Origin: Kordiimonas marina
GTDB lineage: Bacteria; Pseudomonadota; Alphaproteobacteria; Sphingomonadales; Kordiimonadaceae
Reading direction: 5' to 3'
DNA length: 64,000 nt
Assembly: GCF_023006325.1 (NCBI RefSeq)
Contig: NZ_JAINDF010000002.1
Span: 496,001-560,000, forward strand
The notes beneath the pieces are model-generated. The model was not told the DNA's origin. It saw only the letters and a list, made by a program, of their open reading frames with translations, and searched no databases. Both the position numbers and the translations under genes were made by a program. The stretch's first letter is position 1, and each line of letters starts with the position of its first letter. Below are positions 40,457 to 51,803 of this stretch, piece after piece.

Positions 40457-41449
40457 CTATACCTCGAACTTGATAAGGCGCGACATGATGAAGATACCGA
40501 TCGCCATCCAGACGAGGGCGATGGAGCCCGCGATGATCGCCTTCGGGTTCGTGAACAGGATCATGCCGTAATCCGGGTTCGCCACCAGGATCACGCCCAG
40601 CATGATGAAGGGCAGAACACCGACGATCCAGGCCGAGGCCTTGGCTTCCGACGACATGGCCTTCACCTTCAGCTTCATCGACTGGCGCTGGCGCAGGATG
40701 GTGCCGAGGTTCCCCAGCGTTTCGCCGAGGTTACCGCCGGTTTCCCGCTGGACGACCAGCGAGATGACGAAGAATTTAAAGTCAGGGGTATCGAGCCTGT
40801 CGGCGGTTTCCCACAGCGCTTCCTCAAGCTGCTTGCCGAGGCGCATGGAATCGGTGATTTTCTGGAATTCTTCACCCGTGGGGGCGGAAAGTTCCTGGCC
40901 GACGTTGGCGATACATTCATTGACCGGCAGGCCGGACTTCAGGCCCCGGACCATCAGGTCGATGGCTTCCGGGAACTGCTGGGTAAAGCGTTCGGTGCGT
41001 TTCGCGATGCGGCGGCTGACATAGAGGTGCGGCAGCCCGGCCCCGGCGATCACCCCGACCATGAGCGCCAGCACAGCGGGCGCCCCCATCAGGAACAGCG
41101 TCAGGAACACGACAACGAACAGCACCGCTGAAATGGTGGCGTAGCGCGCCAGGTCGGTTTCCAGCCCCGCTTTCGCGAGCCGGGATTTGATCTGGTCCCG
41201 CCTGGGCAGAAGCTGGGCGATCTGGCCGGCGAGGCCTTCCTGCACCTGATTGAGGCGGATCGACCGCGAGCGTTCGCCCTTGAGGGTGTTCTGTTCTTTG
41301 AAGCGCTGCTTGAAACGGTCCAGCTTTTCGCGCGTCTGCTTCCGGCCCGTGCTCAGCGCGCGGGACAGGAACAGGACCGCGCCAACGAGGATCGCGCTCA
41401 GGATCACGCCAGCCAGCAGTATGATATTGAAGTTGCCGCCTTCCATCAT
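40457..41449 (-). CDS. tadB: Flp pilus assembly membrane protein TadB
   Basis: 330 residues of the GspF/TadB family: an N-terminal membrane segment, FPEAIDLMVRGLKSGLPVNE in the cytoplasmic F domain, and two C-terminal membrane segments (ASAWIVGVLPFIMLGVILVA; AIIAGSIALVWMAIGIFIMS). Partner of TadC in the platform. It starts 2 bases after cpaF and ends 3 bases before tadC. Confidence 0.93.
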   Translation of the reverse strand: MMEGGNFNIILLAGVILSAILVGAVLFLSRALSTGRKQTREKLDRFKQRFKEQNTLKGERSRSIRLNQVQEGLAGQIAQLLPRRDQIKSRLAKAGLETDLARYATISAVLFVVVFLTLFLMGAPAVLALMVGVIAGAGLPHLYVSRRIAKRTERFTQQFPEAIDLMVRGLKSGLPVNECIANVGQELSAPTGEEFQKITDSMRLGKQLEEALWETADRLDTPDFKFFVISLVVQRETGGNLGETLGNLGTILRQRQSMKLKVKAMSSEAKASAWIVGVLPFIMLGVILVANPDYGMILFTNPKAIIAGSIALVWMAIGIFIMSRLIKFEV

Positions 41450-41451
41450 CC

Positions 41452-43227
<1,776 letters not shown>

Positions 43228-43284
43228 GGCCTGAAAACTATTCCGTCCGTTCTGGTTTATGGCCTGCCTAGCTGCCTTTATGGT

Positions 43285-44499
43285 TTATTTCTTGAGCATC
43301 TTGCCAAGCCAGGATTTGGGTTTTTCTTCCTCTTTACCAGTGTCCTGAATAAGGGTTAACAGATCACCAACAGCGCTACTAACTTTGCTGTTTGGGGCGA
43401 CCTCCACGACGACTTTGCCCTTCTGCGTGGCGGTCATCATGGTTTTCACGTCCATCGGCACCTGGATGTCGATGTCGTGTTCGACCGAATTCTCAAAATC
43501 CTTCTGGTCTACCTCAACGGTGGTACCGCCGACCTTGTTGGCGATGAGATGCACCTTGGCGCTTGGGGCCACTTGCTTGATGTGGGCCAGAAGGCGGATG
43601 CAGTCGCGCGCGGCGGTCAGCGAAAAGTCGGTTACCAGCACCACGTCGGTCGCGGCGGCCAGAACGTCCGAATGTTCACCCAGAAGCTGGCGCGGGACAT
43701 CGACAATAACGGTGCCGTAATTTTCGCCCAGCGCATCGACGAGATGCTCAAGCGCGCCATCCGCCGGTTCCCGGAGCGAGCCCATGGGCGCTTCGGCGGC
43801 GAGAATCGCGAGGTTCTTGCTCGGCTTCACCACCGCGCGTTCGAGGAACAGGCCGTCAACCCGGCCCGGGGTGTCGAGCGCGTCGGGCAAGCCGCGGCCC
43901 GGCTCCAGGTCGAACTGCATGGCCGAGACGCCAAAATACAGGTCCAGGTCCAGTAGGATGGTGTTCTGGCCCTTTTCGGCGGCAAGCCATGCGGTGTTGC
44001 AGGCCAGCGTGCTGGTCCCGAGCCCACCGCGGACGCCGACGAAGACGATTTGCTTGCTTTCGCCCGCCGGATGGTCGGCCGGTGCTTCATCCGGTTCTGC
44101 CATTGCGTCCTCAGCGGCGCTGATCGCGGCCCTGAGGATGTCCGCCGTGACCGGCTTGACCAGATAGTCATGCACGCCTGCGTGCAGGAGGTCCCGGTAC
44201 AGGGTCACGTCATTGAGCGTCCCCATGGCAAGCACGATGGTGCCTTCGTGCGCCACGTCTGCCAGGGCCTGCATGTCGGCCCGCGGGTCCGTGCTGTCGG
44301 ACAGGTCGACGATCAGGAATTCCGGGCAGGGCATCGCACCAAGGGCACGAACCGCCGACGCGATGCCGCCAGAGAAAATCATATCCGGGTTCCAGCCGCG
44401 CTCGGTGATGATCGGCAGAAGGATCTGGCCCGTCATCTCGTCGCAGATATAAGCGGCGTAGAGTTCCCGTTCGGTGGATGGTTTGGCTGCGGTCTTCAT
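43285..44499 (-). CDS. cpaE: Pilus localisation protein CpaE/TadZ
   Basis: 404 residues: an atypical receiver-like N-terminal domain (about 15-135) and a ParA/MinD-type ATPase domain with a deviant P loop GVRGGLGTSTLACNTAWLA (the GTST form typical of CpaE), then ILLDLDLYFGVSAMQFDLEP. It places the pilus machine in the cell, often at a pole. It ends with a basic tail (KSWLGKMLKK). Confidence 0.92.
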   Translation of the reverse strand: MKTAAKPSTERELYAAYICDEMTGQILLPIITERGWNPDMIFSGGIASAVRALGAMPCPEFLIVDLSDSTDPRADMQALADVAHEGTIVLAMGTLNDVTLYRDLLHAGVHDYLVKPVTADILRAAISAAEDAMAEPDEAPADHPAGESKQIVFVGVRGGLGTSTLACNTAWLAAEKGQNTILLDLDLYFGVSAMQFDLEPGRGLPDALDTPGRVDGLFLERAVVKPSKNLAILAAEAPMGSLREPADGALEHLVDALGENYGTVIVDVPRQLLGEHSDVLAAATDVVLVTDFSLTAARDCIRLLAHIKQVAPSAKVHLIANKVGGTTVEVDQKDFENSVEHDIDIQVPMDVKTMMTATQKGKVVVEVAPNSKVSSAVGDLLTLIQDTGKEEEKPKSWLGKMLKK

Positions 44500-44511
44500 T
44501 CTCAGCCCCCT

Positions 44512-45267
44512 TTATCGGTTCATGCCGGTTGAGGACCCGCCACCGGATCCTGTACCGCCAGTGCCACCGGACTTGCTGCTGCCCGTCGTGCTGCGCAGCG
44601 GCGTACCGCCTTGCTGCTGGGGCAATTCAGACATCTTGATGGCATTCACGGCCGGGATGGTCGCGTTGGTGCCATCGCCCTGGCCTGCGATCAGGTCCCG
44701 CGGGTTAGCGACCATAAGCCCCAGGTTGCCGATATTGGCGCACGAGAGATAGGCGCTCGTGTTGTTGCCCTGGTTGTTCGACACTTCCTTCGGCCATTTG
44801 CCGCAGTCGGGCGGCGTGACCACATAGCGTTCGACATACAGCATGATCGTGCCTTTTTTCGGCGTGTCGCCAAGGACAGCCTGGCCGCCGTATGTCAGCC
44901 CCTGCTTGCGGATGAAGTTGGCGATTTCATCGACCCGGTCGGCCGAAGCCCCACCGGCATCCACAAGAACGGTATCCGCGGACCCTGCCTGCACGCCTTG
45001 CAGGAAGGCGTTGAGGTCAGCGTAGGAAACGGTGGACAGCGTGTCCGTGCCATCGTCCTCCGGCTTGATGGCATGGGCGAGCCGTACCATCTGCACCTGG
45101 TTCCGGACCACGGGTTCGGACGGGCTCGGCGTTGCCACATCGGTGTGGTTACAAGCGCTGAGCGTCATGAGGCCGAGGGCTGCTGCCGCAACCTTGATGG
45201 CGGTGCCCGCAGTCTTAGCCCTCAGTGTCTTTTGGGACGGGCGCAAGAAGAATGTTTGGTCTGTCAT
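44512..45267 (-). CDS. cpaD: Pilus assembly lipoprotein CpaD
   Basis: 251 residues. After a cytoplasmic start the signal peptide (TAIKVAAAALGLMTLSAC) has lipobox LSAC. The body reads as a CpaD family protein (YVERYVVTPPDCGKWPKEVS; CANIGNLGLMVANPRDLIAG). The C-terminus is Gly/Ser-rich and disordered. CpaD binds the secretin in the outer membrane. It lies between cpaC and cpaE in the usual order. Confidence 0.9.
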   Translation of the reverse strand: MTDQTFFLRPSQKTLRAKTAGTAIKVAAAALGLMTLSACNHTDVATPSPSEPVVRNQVQMVRLAHAIKPEDDGTDTLSTVSYADLNAFLQGVQAGSADTVLVDAGGASADRVDEIANFIRKQGLTYGGQAVLGDTPKKGTIMLYVERYVVTPPDCGKWPKEVSNNQGNNTSAYLSCANIGNLGLMVANPRDLIAGQGDGTNATIPAVNAIKMSELPQQQGGTPLRSTTGSSKSGGTGGTGSGGGSSTGMNR

Positions 45268-45282
45268 GGCCTGATCCTTTCC

Positions 45283-46740
45283 CTAGTCCAGCTGGAAGCC
45301 AGCGCGTTTCTTGATCGACGGGCCGGGTGCCTGGTCCTGGCTCGTGGTTTTGGCGCTCTTCGACGGTACCCAGTGCTTGCCGCTCAGGTAACGTTCCATA
45401 TCGTTCGGCGCGACATAGTGATCTGTCGGCAGCATCAGCTTGCGGGCCGATACCGGGCGGACGATATAAGGCGTCACGACGATCAGAAGCTCGGTTTCCT
45501 CATGGCGGAACTTGTCCGACTTGAAGAGCGCGCCGAGGATCGGGATATCGCCGAGGCCCGGCAGCTTCGTGGTGTCATGGGTGACATTGTTCTGGATAAG
45601 CCCGGCGATCGCGAAGGACTGGCCGGAGCCAAGCTCGATGGTCGTTTCCGCACGGCGCGTGCTGATGGACGGCACGCTGATGCCCTGGATCTGGATCGAG
45701 CCCGCTGTTGACAGGTCGCTGACTTCCGGGCGCACCCGCATGGAGATGCGGCCGCTGTTCAGCACCGTGGGGGTGAAGTCCAGCTTCACACCGAATTCAC
45801 GATACTGGATGCCGATGCCGTCACGGCTCGGAACCGGGATCGGGAACTCGCCACCGGCCAGGAAGTTGGCGCTCTTGCCCGACAGCGCGGTCAGGTTCGG
45901 TTCCGCCAGCACTTTCAGGAAGCCTTCGGTGTCGAGGGCGTCGATCGCATAGTTGAGGTCCAGCCCGCCGGGGGTGATGCTGCCAACGAGCGACGACACG
46001 TTGCCCGGCTGCACGAACTGCTTGATCGGCATTTCGGTAACCGGGTCCTTGATCATGTCGAAGACATTGCGGCCCTGGAACAAACCGATGCCGAAGTTGG
46101 AGCCGTTATAGAAGTTTTCCCAGTTGACGCCGAGCTGCTTCAGGACGCTCCGGGAAATCTCCGCGATGCGGACACGCAGGTTGACCTGGGTCGGCTGCAG
46201 GACCTTGAGGTTGTTGAGGACCTTGTCCGTGCCGAGGACCGAATGCGCCAGCTTTTCCGCAAGCGCGGCCTGGTCGGGCGCGCTGACGTTACCGCGCAGC
46301 ACGGTCATCTGGCCGAGCGCGGAGACCTCGATCGGCAGGTTCGGCAGCATCTGCTTGAATGCGGTCCGAAGGGCGGAAAGGTTACGGCTGACGGCCACAC
46401 CGCTCGAGAAGATCGTCTTGTCGTTCTTGTCGAGGGCATAGAAGCTGGTTTCGCCCGGGCGCTTGCCGAAGATATAGATCACGCGCGGGGATTTTACCTG
46501 CACATCGGCGACGTCGGGGTTCGCGACGAACACCTCGGTTGCCGGGCGGTCCAGCCGGATCAGCGTGCCCTTGCTGACCTCAATGGTCAGGTTGTCGGCG
46601 TCCGCGTTCACGATGCTGGCGCCGGCGCGGGTGGTCAGCGCTTTGCCTTCCGCGAAGGCTGGGGCCGTGTGAACCGCGCCGAGGATGCCGACGGCGGCAA
46701 CAGTTGCGAGCGCGACGGATTTAAGGCTGCTCATGCTCAT
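45283..46740 (-). CDS. cpaC: Flp pilus secretin CpaC/RcpA
   Basis: 485 residues: signal peptide (SLKSVALATVAAVGILGAVH), a pilus N domain (NLTIEVSKGTLIRLDRPATE; VADVQVKSPRVIYIFGKRPG), a BON-like part, and the secretin core (LTALSGKSANFLAGGEFPIP, then LGDIPILGALFKSDKFRHEE and TELLIVVTPYIVRPV). It forms the outer membrane ring through which the pilus leaves. It overlaps cpaB by one base. Confidence 0.95.
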   Translation of the reverse strand: MSMSSLKSVALATVAAVGILGAVHTAPAFAEGKALTTRAGASIVNADADNLTIEVSKGTLIRLDRPATEVFVANPDVADVQVKSPRVIYIFGKRPGETSFYALDKNDKTIFSSGVAVSRNLSALRTAFKQMLPNLPIEVSALGQMTVLRGNVSAPDQAALAEKLAHSVLGTDKVLNNLKVLQPTQVNLRVRIAEISRSVLKQLGVNWENFYNGSNFGIGLFQGRNVFDMIKDPVTEMPIKQFVQPGNVSSLVGSITPGGLDLNYAIDALDTEGFLKVLAEPNLTALSGKSANFLAGGEFPIPVPSRDGIGIQYREFGVKLDFTPTVLNSGRISMRVRPEVSDLSTAGSIQIQGISVPSISTRRAETTIELGSGQSFAIAGLIQNNVTHDTTKLPGLGDIPILGALFKSDKFRHEETELLIVVTPYIVRPVSARKLMLPTDHYVAPNDMERYLSGKHWVPSKSAKTTSQDQAPGPSIKKRAGFQLD

Positions 46741-47636
46741 TACTGGCCCCCTCTTGCGCTGGTTTTTTCATTGAGGTCGACCTCCTGGACGCCGCTGCCG
46801 CGATGCACGACGACGGAATCGGATTTATGGGTCTGCCCGGCGCCATCCGGCGACGGCAGATACTTGCTGATGTCACTGCCGAGCGTGACGCTGGTGGTGC
46901 GGTCGATCGGCGGGCTGATGGCATCGATATCTTCACCCGCCGTATTGTGGGCGAGGCTGCGGAGGCTGAGCGACAGCGTGCCCACCTTCTCCATCATCGA
47001 CATTTTCTCAGCCATTTTGGGGGTAACTTCGAGCGTGACGGTCTTACCCACCTTCGCGGGCGAGGCATCGTCAGTGGTGTGCTGGTCGATCGCCAGGACA
47101 CGGACATTCTGGAAAACGGTTTCGGAAACCGGGGCCTTGGCGCGGCGGTCCATGCCGACCACGTGGGTCAGGATCACGTCGACCCGGTCCCCGGTGAAGA
47201 GAAAGCCGCCGATGCTGGTCTCGGCCGACACCTTGACGGCGACGGCGCGCATCCCCGGGCTCAGGGCCGCGGCGAGGAAGCCACGGTCACCCGGTGACGC
47301 CATCATCGCCCGGTTGAACGGGGACTGTGCATGGACAGAAGCACGGAGCACGCGGCCGGTCAGCTCCTTGATCTTGTCCTTGGAGGAGACGAAGTAAGCG
47401 GCGTTCAGCGCATCCTCGGGCCAGGGCGCCCAAACCATGTCATCTGCCTTGAGAATCGTGCCCGCGGGCAGGTTCTTTTTGGCGACCAGCACTTGCGCGC
47501 TGGGGGCTACGGCCTTGGTTGCCTCCACATGCCGGACTTCCTGGCGGACGCCGGTCAGGTAGGACCGGGTCAAGAAGATAACCGCCAAGACGCCGAGCAC
47601 GGCTGCAAGCATCAATATTAAACTCTTGGGGTTCAT
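46740..47636 (-). CDS. cpaB: Flp pilus assembly protein CpaB/RcpC
   Basis: 298 residues with an N-terminal membrane anchor (LILMLAAVLGVLAVIFLTRS) and a SAF domain (VLVAKKNLPAGTILKADDMV) followed by a CpaB domain (SIGGFLFTGDRVDVILTHVV). It supports secretin assembly in the periplasm. First gene of the cpaB-tadC block, 117 bases after the peptidase gene. Confidence 0.93.
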   Translation of the reverse strand: MNPKSLILMLAAVLGVLAVIFLTRSYLTGVRQEVRHVEATKAVAPSAQVLVAKKNLPAGTILKADDMVWAPWPEDALNAAYFVSSKDKIKELTGRVLRASVHAQSPFNRAMMASPGDRGFLAAALSPGMRAVAVKVSAETSIGGFLFTGDRVDVILTHVVGMDRRAKAPVSETVFQNVRVLAIDQHTTDDASPAKVGKTVTLEVTPKMAEKMSMMEKVGTLSLSLRSLAHNTAGEDIDAISPPIDRTTSVTLGSDISKYLPSPDGAGQTHKSDSVVVHRGSGVQEVDLNEKTSARGGQ

Positions 47637-47753
47637 GGTCCCCTCCCGACTGCGTTGGCCCCTTCGGCCCGGTTATTCAAGGTGACATCCGTGGGGATCG
47701 TGCCCTGAGATGTCGTTCATCGTGCCCCCCGAAGGGTTAACATTCCTTCACTG

Positions 47754-48248
47754 TCACGCCAGTAGCGTGGCAATCCTGGCGAAACAGACCCAGCACCCGC
47801 TGAAAGCGATGGCGACGCCGTAGGGGACTTCAGCCTCCCGCACGGGTTTCCCCGTAAGCTTGGCGTGCGCCAGCGTGGCGAAGGCGACAAGCCCCCCGGC
47901 AAGCGCGGTATAAAGGACAAGCCTGAGGCTGTAGTCGGCCCCTGCGAGAAGGGCGATAGCGGCCAGAAGCTTGACATCCCCGCCACCCATCAGTCCGGTG
48001 GCGAAAAGCGTAAGCCCGGCCACAAGGACAACGGCGGCTATGATGAGCGGCCAACCGAGCGCGGTCATAAGGTCCGCGCCGGACATGGCCTCAAGGGCGG
48101 CGAGTGGCACAAAAAGGCCGGTAAGGATAAGGCTAAGGGCGTTCGGGATTTTTCTTTCCCGAAGGTCATGGAGCGCGGCTGCAGCCAAGACTGCCGCTGC
48201 GATCGCATAGAGGCCCGTTTCTGCCATCGGTGCCGCTTGCATGATCAT
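47754..48248 (-). CDS. cpaA: Prepilin peptidase CpaA/TadV
   Basis: 164 residues, mostly hydrophobic, with about five membrane segments. The two catalytic aspartates of A24 peptidases lie in HDLRERKIPN and GGGDVKLLAA. It cleaves the Flp prepilin and the TadE/TadG-like pseudopilins. It is separated from the pilin gene by a terminator, so it depends on read-through or a promoter of its own. Confidence 0.92.
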   Translation of the reverse strand: MIMQAAPMAETGLYAIAAAVLAAAALHDLRERKIPNALSLILTGLFVPLAALEAMSGADLMTALGWPLIIAAVVLVAGLTLFATGLMGGGDVKLLAAIALLAGADYSLRLVLYTALAGGLVAFATLAHAKLTGKPVREAEVPYGVAIAFSGCWVCFARIATLLA

Positions 48249-48283
48249 CTGCCTGAGATCTGGTTATTCGGATTGTTTTTAGT

Positions 48284-48324
48284 AAAAAGGCCGTCGGGGA
48301 CTGCCTCCCCCGACGGCCTTTTTT
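48284..48324. terminator. Bidirectional terminator after the pilin gene
   Basis: GGCCGTCGGGG and CCCCGACGGCC form an 11-bp stem with an 8-base loop, followed by T runs on both strands. It lies 23 bases after the pilin stop on the minus strand. It should make the pilin message much more abundant than the assembly genes downstream. Confidence 0.9.
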
Positions 48325-48346
48325 CACCTTTATATCACTGCGTATA

Positions 48347-48538
48347 TTACGGCGTGGTCGTGGTGCCGCTTGCAGTGTTCAGCGAGGTCGCTGTTTTATT
48401 GAAGACGCCCTGCAGGCCACCCGAAAGCGAGTTCAGGGCGGTAATCAGAGCGATAGCCACGAGGGCTGCAATCAGACCGTATTCAATGGCGGTAGCGCCT
48501 TCTTCATTACGGCGGAATTTAGTCAGAAATTTAGTCAT
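48347..48538 (-). CDS. flp: Flp type IVb pilin
   Basis: 63 residues: FRRNEEG followed by ATAIEYGLIAALVAIALITA, the Flp motif with cleavage after Gly and Glu5/Tyr6 of the mature pilin. The mature pilin has about 50 residues and ends with a Thr-rich tail. Good ribosome site GGAGA. It is the major subunit of the adhesive Flp pilus. Confidence 0.95.
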   Translation of the reverse strand: MTKFLTKFRRNEEGATAIEYGLIAALVAIALITALNSLSGGLQGVFNKTATSLNTASGTTTTP

Positions 48539-49010
48539 GGATTTTCTCCAGCTGCCAAGTTCGAATGACTATTTTGTACGGGGGAACCACTAAACAAATG
48601 GTTAATGTGAATTCGAAAAAGCCGTTTGTTTACAGTTACTTATTGTAAAACTATTTGCAAAGTTTCATAAAATTTTAAGGGAATTGATAAGGCTATGAAT
48701 CTGAGCGTGTTTTCGCATCCGTCTTTGGCGCGCGCGCCGCTGCCGCGGACTTTCCGGCGGGAAAAGTGCCGTCTCATTCGGCGATTTTTTGCATTTTTTT
48801 GCCGCCATCGAGGTATCTGAAAAGGGCGAAATTAATAAGAATCTGTCCCGTAAAGGCGCCTAAGTGCCCGAATCGACTCATAGATTTGATGGAAAAGGGT
48901 GCCTGTATAGGGGCGATTCTCTATGAGGAGGCCGAGTCATACAGCGGCGTGCGGCAAGGACAGGGCGCCGGAAGGGCGCACTATACTTGGGTTCAGGTCA
49001 CTGGGGATTG
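48539..49010 (-). promoter_or_regulatory. Pilin upstream region
   Basis: 472 bases without a convincing gene. The 160 bases before the pilin are very AT-rich compared with the surroundings and must hold the pilin promoter. An inverted repeat AACCA-9-TGGTT lies at 48585-48603. Clear -35/-10 boxes could not be fixed by eye. The distal part has a GCGCC/GGCGC hairpin near 48970. Confidence 0.55.
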
Positions 49011-49568
49011 TCAGTTTACTGTCTGAAGCGCGCCGATGCGCGGACGGAAATAGGCGATCTTGTGGAGCGTGGCGCTGGGCAGGAAGTCGAAGATCAGCGG
49101 CTTATATTGGTAGAAGATCTCCGTCGCCAGGATGGTTTCATCGTCCCGAAGCGTCAGCCCGTCCGGCAGGGTGTTGACCGGGGAGCCGGTGGTGCCGAAT
49201 TCGCTCGTCGCGCTCAGGCTGCCGTTTTCACGCTGCCAGTAAACCTGGGTCGGTACACTGGCGCTTTGGCTGATGGCGGTGACGATGGTGGTGGAATCGC
49301 CGGTCGTGGGGTAAGGCGCCATGATGGTCGGCACGGCGCTGAATATATCGGTCATGGTGGCGTCAGTGATGGCGTCGTCGCGGGTCACCAGGTCCGACAC
49401 GGTGTTGACCGTATGCTGAAGCTTCAGATTGAGGATCAGGTAATTCGCCGCTTCCACCACGCCGGACAGCAAAATTATATAAAGCGGCAGCGACAGCGCC
49501 ATTTCCACCAGGACAGCGCCGCGCTCGTTTCGCCGAAGCTTTTTCAGAAGCCGGTTAATAGGGTTCAT
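49011..49568 (-). CDS. TadE-like minor pilin
   Basis: Start set at ATG 49568 (MNPINRLLKKLRRNERGAVL); the open frame upstream covers another gene. 185 residues: RRNERG followed by AVLVEMALSLPLYIILLSGV, the TadE prepilin-like motif, then a periplasmic part of mixed structure (TMTDIFSAVPTIMAPYPTTG). A pseudopilin cleaved by the prepilin peptidase. It overlaps the next TadE gene by 14 bases. Confidence 0.85.
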   Translation of the reverse strand: MNPINRLLKKLRRNERGAVLVEMALSLPLYIILLSGVVEAANYLILNLKLQHTVNTVSDLVTRDDAITDATMTDIFSAVPTIMAPYPTTGDSTTIVTAISQSASVPTQVYWQRENGSLSATSEFGTTGSPVNTLPDGLTLRDDETILATEIFYQYKPLIFDFLPSATLHKIAYFRPRIGALQTVN

Positions 49569-50163
49569 TGCGCACCGCCACCGCCGCAGAAATTTTGATG
49601 AGTTTGGTTGCCCAGTCGAAGGCGCCCGTGAGGCTCGGCGCATCATAGCTGACGCGGTAGAGCACGATATCCCCGGCGCCGCCCAGTCCTGCGCTGGCCA
49701 TGTCCGCGTCCCACTTGCCGTTGCCATTGACGTCGGAATAGGGCTCCCCCGCGTCATACGAGCCATTGCCGTTTTGGTCGGTATAGGGTTCGGGCTGGCC
49801 GATATCGGCGAACTGCTGATAGACCGAGGTGGTGATGGTCAGCCGGTTCATATCAACCGCGCCGAAGCTGTTTTTCGCGATCAGGCTTTTGACCGTGTCG
49901 GCGCGGGTGGTGCCGGTGGCAACCGACCCGGTGATGCCGTAGCGCGACGCCGCCAGCACCGCATTTTCCAGCGTGGCGGACAGATAATAATAATGCGCGA
50001 TTTCCAGGATGCCGATGATGAGGCTGAGCATCAAAGGCAGGCCGAGCGCGGTTTCGATGATAACGCTGCCGCGGTCGTCGCGGCTGATATCCCATCTGAA
50101 GCGGCCCAGATGCCGCCTTTTCTTTTCCTTATGGTGCGCGCCTCGTCTCATACCCTGTTCCAT
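49555..50163 (-). CDS. TadE-like minor pilin with calcium-loop repeats
   Basis: 202 residues: SRDDRG followed by SVIIETALGLPLMLSLIIGI (TadE motif). Two loops of the DxNGNGxxD type, TDQNGNGSYDAGEP and SDVNGNGKWDAD, stand next to each other near residues 125-155 and resemble dockerin/EF-hand-type calcium sites. These are unusual for TadE proteins and may make pilus tip function calcium-dependent. Confidence 0.85.
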   Translation of the reverse strand: MEQGMRRGAHHKEKKRRHLGRFRWDISRDDRGSVIIETALGLPLMLSLIIGILEIAHYYYLSATLENAVLAASRYGITGSVATGTTRADTVKSLIAKNSFGAVDMNRLTITTSVYQQFADIGQPEPYTDQNGNGSYDAGEPYSDVNGNGKWDADMASAGLGGAGDIVLYRVSYDAPSLTGAFDWATKLIKISAAVAVRNEPY

Positions 50164-50172
50164 CTCCCGGGC

Positions 50173-51720
50173 CTATTTCGATAGCCGCAGGTTCGAAAGC
50201 TGGCGCCCGATGGTCTCGAACGCCTGGCTGAGCGAATCGGCCGTCGGCGCATGGAAATAGAAGCTCGGCTTGGTGGCACACGCCGAATAGGCGGCCTGGG
50301 TGCTGCTGTCCGGGCTCGACCCGAAGGTGATGGTATAGATGATGACGCCCGCGGCCTTGATGTTGCTGCAGGTGGCGGCGAAGCGGGTGTCCAGCTCGGC
50401 GCGCGCGTCCGACACATTGCTGAAGCCGAAGTCGGCGATGCGGCCATAGGCGGTATAGTCCGACCCGCCGAGCGCGGCCTTCTGGTTGATGAATTCGTTG
50501 ACACCGTCGGTCAGGATCACCAGCACCTTGTCCATGAAGGGGGTGCCATAATCGAGCGGCAGGTTCGCGGGGCTGCCGCTCCAGAGCCCGCGCCAGTTGG
50601 GGCTCAGTGTCCGCCAGCCCCAGACGAGGCCGACGTTCGACGCCGTGCCGCCGAAAGGCCAGGGCTGCATCTGGTCGATGGCGTTGAGGATAGTAGTCTT
50701 TTCGGCCACCAGGGGCTGGATCTGCTGGGCGCATCCGCGGTTGGGGCCCAGCGCGGTCGAGCGGTTGTTGACCTCGTTGATCGTGACCAGGTTGCCGTTG
50801 GGGTCATCGATCCAGTTATTGTCCAAATAGAGCTTATAATAGCCTTTGGACCAGCTGTAGCGCGTCTCGTAATAGTCGGTATCGGCCCAGAAGTAGGGCT
50901 CGAACGGGGCGAGACTCGGCGGCGTGTCGGTTTCGTCCTCACCGCCCGCGCGCGCCTCAAGGCAGCCCATCCAGCTGGTCTTCAGATAGTCATTGTCCAC
51001 CTTCGTCTTACCGGCCGCGGACAGCCAGTCATACTTGTCGCCGCCGACATTGACGGCAGCGACATAAGGCACGACCGAGACCCACAGGTTGGGGTCGGTT
51101 TCATGGTTGCCGTAAACCGCCTGCACCAGGTTTTTGGCGGCGGTCTTCATGGTGCCGATCTTGTCGTTCTGCGCCATCGACCCGGTGTTATCCATCACCA
51201 GTGCCAGTTCCATGCCGCGGGTTTCGCGGCTGACTTCGGTTTGGGCGGTGACGGTAACGTCGCTGAAGCCGAACAGGCTCATGAAGGTGGTGCCAACGGT
51301 GGCGCTGGCATTCAGCGTGATCAGCTTGTTGTCGGTGCTGACCGTCACATTCATGTTGGTGGCCTTAGCGACGGCGTTCGCGGCCTGCATGTTGGCGGCG
51401 AAAAATTGCTTCGCGTCGGTCGTCATGTCGGTGACCTGCATGGCGTGACCGGCGGCGAGACCGGCCGAGTCGAGCGAGCGCTGCAGCACATCCTTGACGT
51501 AATAGAGCCGTGCGCTGTCCACCGCGAGTCCCGTAGCCCCCGTGAGCGCGATGAGGCTCGCCGCCACCATGGGCAACATGCTGGCGCGGGTGTCGCGCCC
51601 GAAGCGGACGAAAAGCCCTCGAAAGCCGTCTGTCTGGCGGTTTTTCCGGCAGCTTTTGGGCCAGCTATTGGAGCCGCTTTTCACGGCCGCATTATCTGAT
51701 TTTGCCGTTCTTATCTTCAT
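50173..51720 (-). CDS. TadG-like protein with von Willebrand A domain
   Basis: Start set at ATG 51720 (MKIRTAKSD). 515 residues: GRDTRASMLPMVAASLIALT with a membrane segment and the TadG type N-terminus (LAVDSARLYYVKDVLQRSLD), then a VWA domain with the MIDAS sequence LALVMDNTGSMAQ and a later KVLVILTDGVNEF. In related systems VWA TadG proteins sit at the pilus tip or outer membrane and mediate adhesion. First gene of the minus-strand operon. Confidence 0.9.
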   Translation of the reverse strand: MKIRTAKSDNAAVKSGSNSWPKSCRKNRQTDGFRGLFVRFGRDTRASMLPMVAASLIALTGATGLAVDSARLYYVKDVLQRSLDSAGLAAGHAMQVTDMTTDAKQFFAANMQAANAVAKATNMNVTVSTDNKLITLNASATVGTTFMSLFGFSDVTVTAQTEVSRETRGMELALVMDNTGSMAQNDKIGTMKTAAKNLVQAVYGNHETDPNLWVSVVPYVAAVNVGGDKYDWLSAAGKTKVDNDYLKTSWMGCLEARAGGEDETDTPPSLAPFEPYFWADTDYYETRYSWSKGYYKLYLDNNWIDDPNGNLVTINEVNNRSTALGPNRGCAQQIQPLVAEKTTILNAIDQMQPWPFGGTASNVGLVWGWRTLSPNWRGLWSGSPANLPLDYGTPFMDKVLVILTDGVNEFINQKAALGGSDYTAYGRIADFGFSNVSDARAELDTRFAATCSNIKAAGVIIYTITFGSSPDSSTQAAYSACATKPSFYFHAPTADSLSQAFETIGRQLSNLRLSK

Positions 51721-51803
51721 TGTGCCTGTTCCAGCCTGATTTCTGTTTTTGGAACGCGAGCACAATGAAACGTCAGGTTTTGTTTATTCGTAAAGGAACG
51801 CGG

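Noticed and set aside
48766-49026. 86-codon plus-strand frame upstream of the pilin
   Set aside because: No ribosome site or recognisable pattern; it lies in the pilin upstream region.
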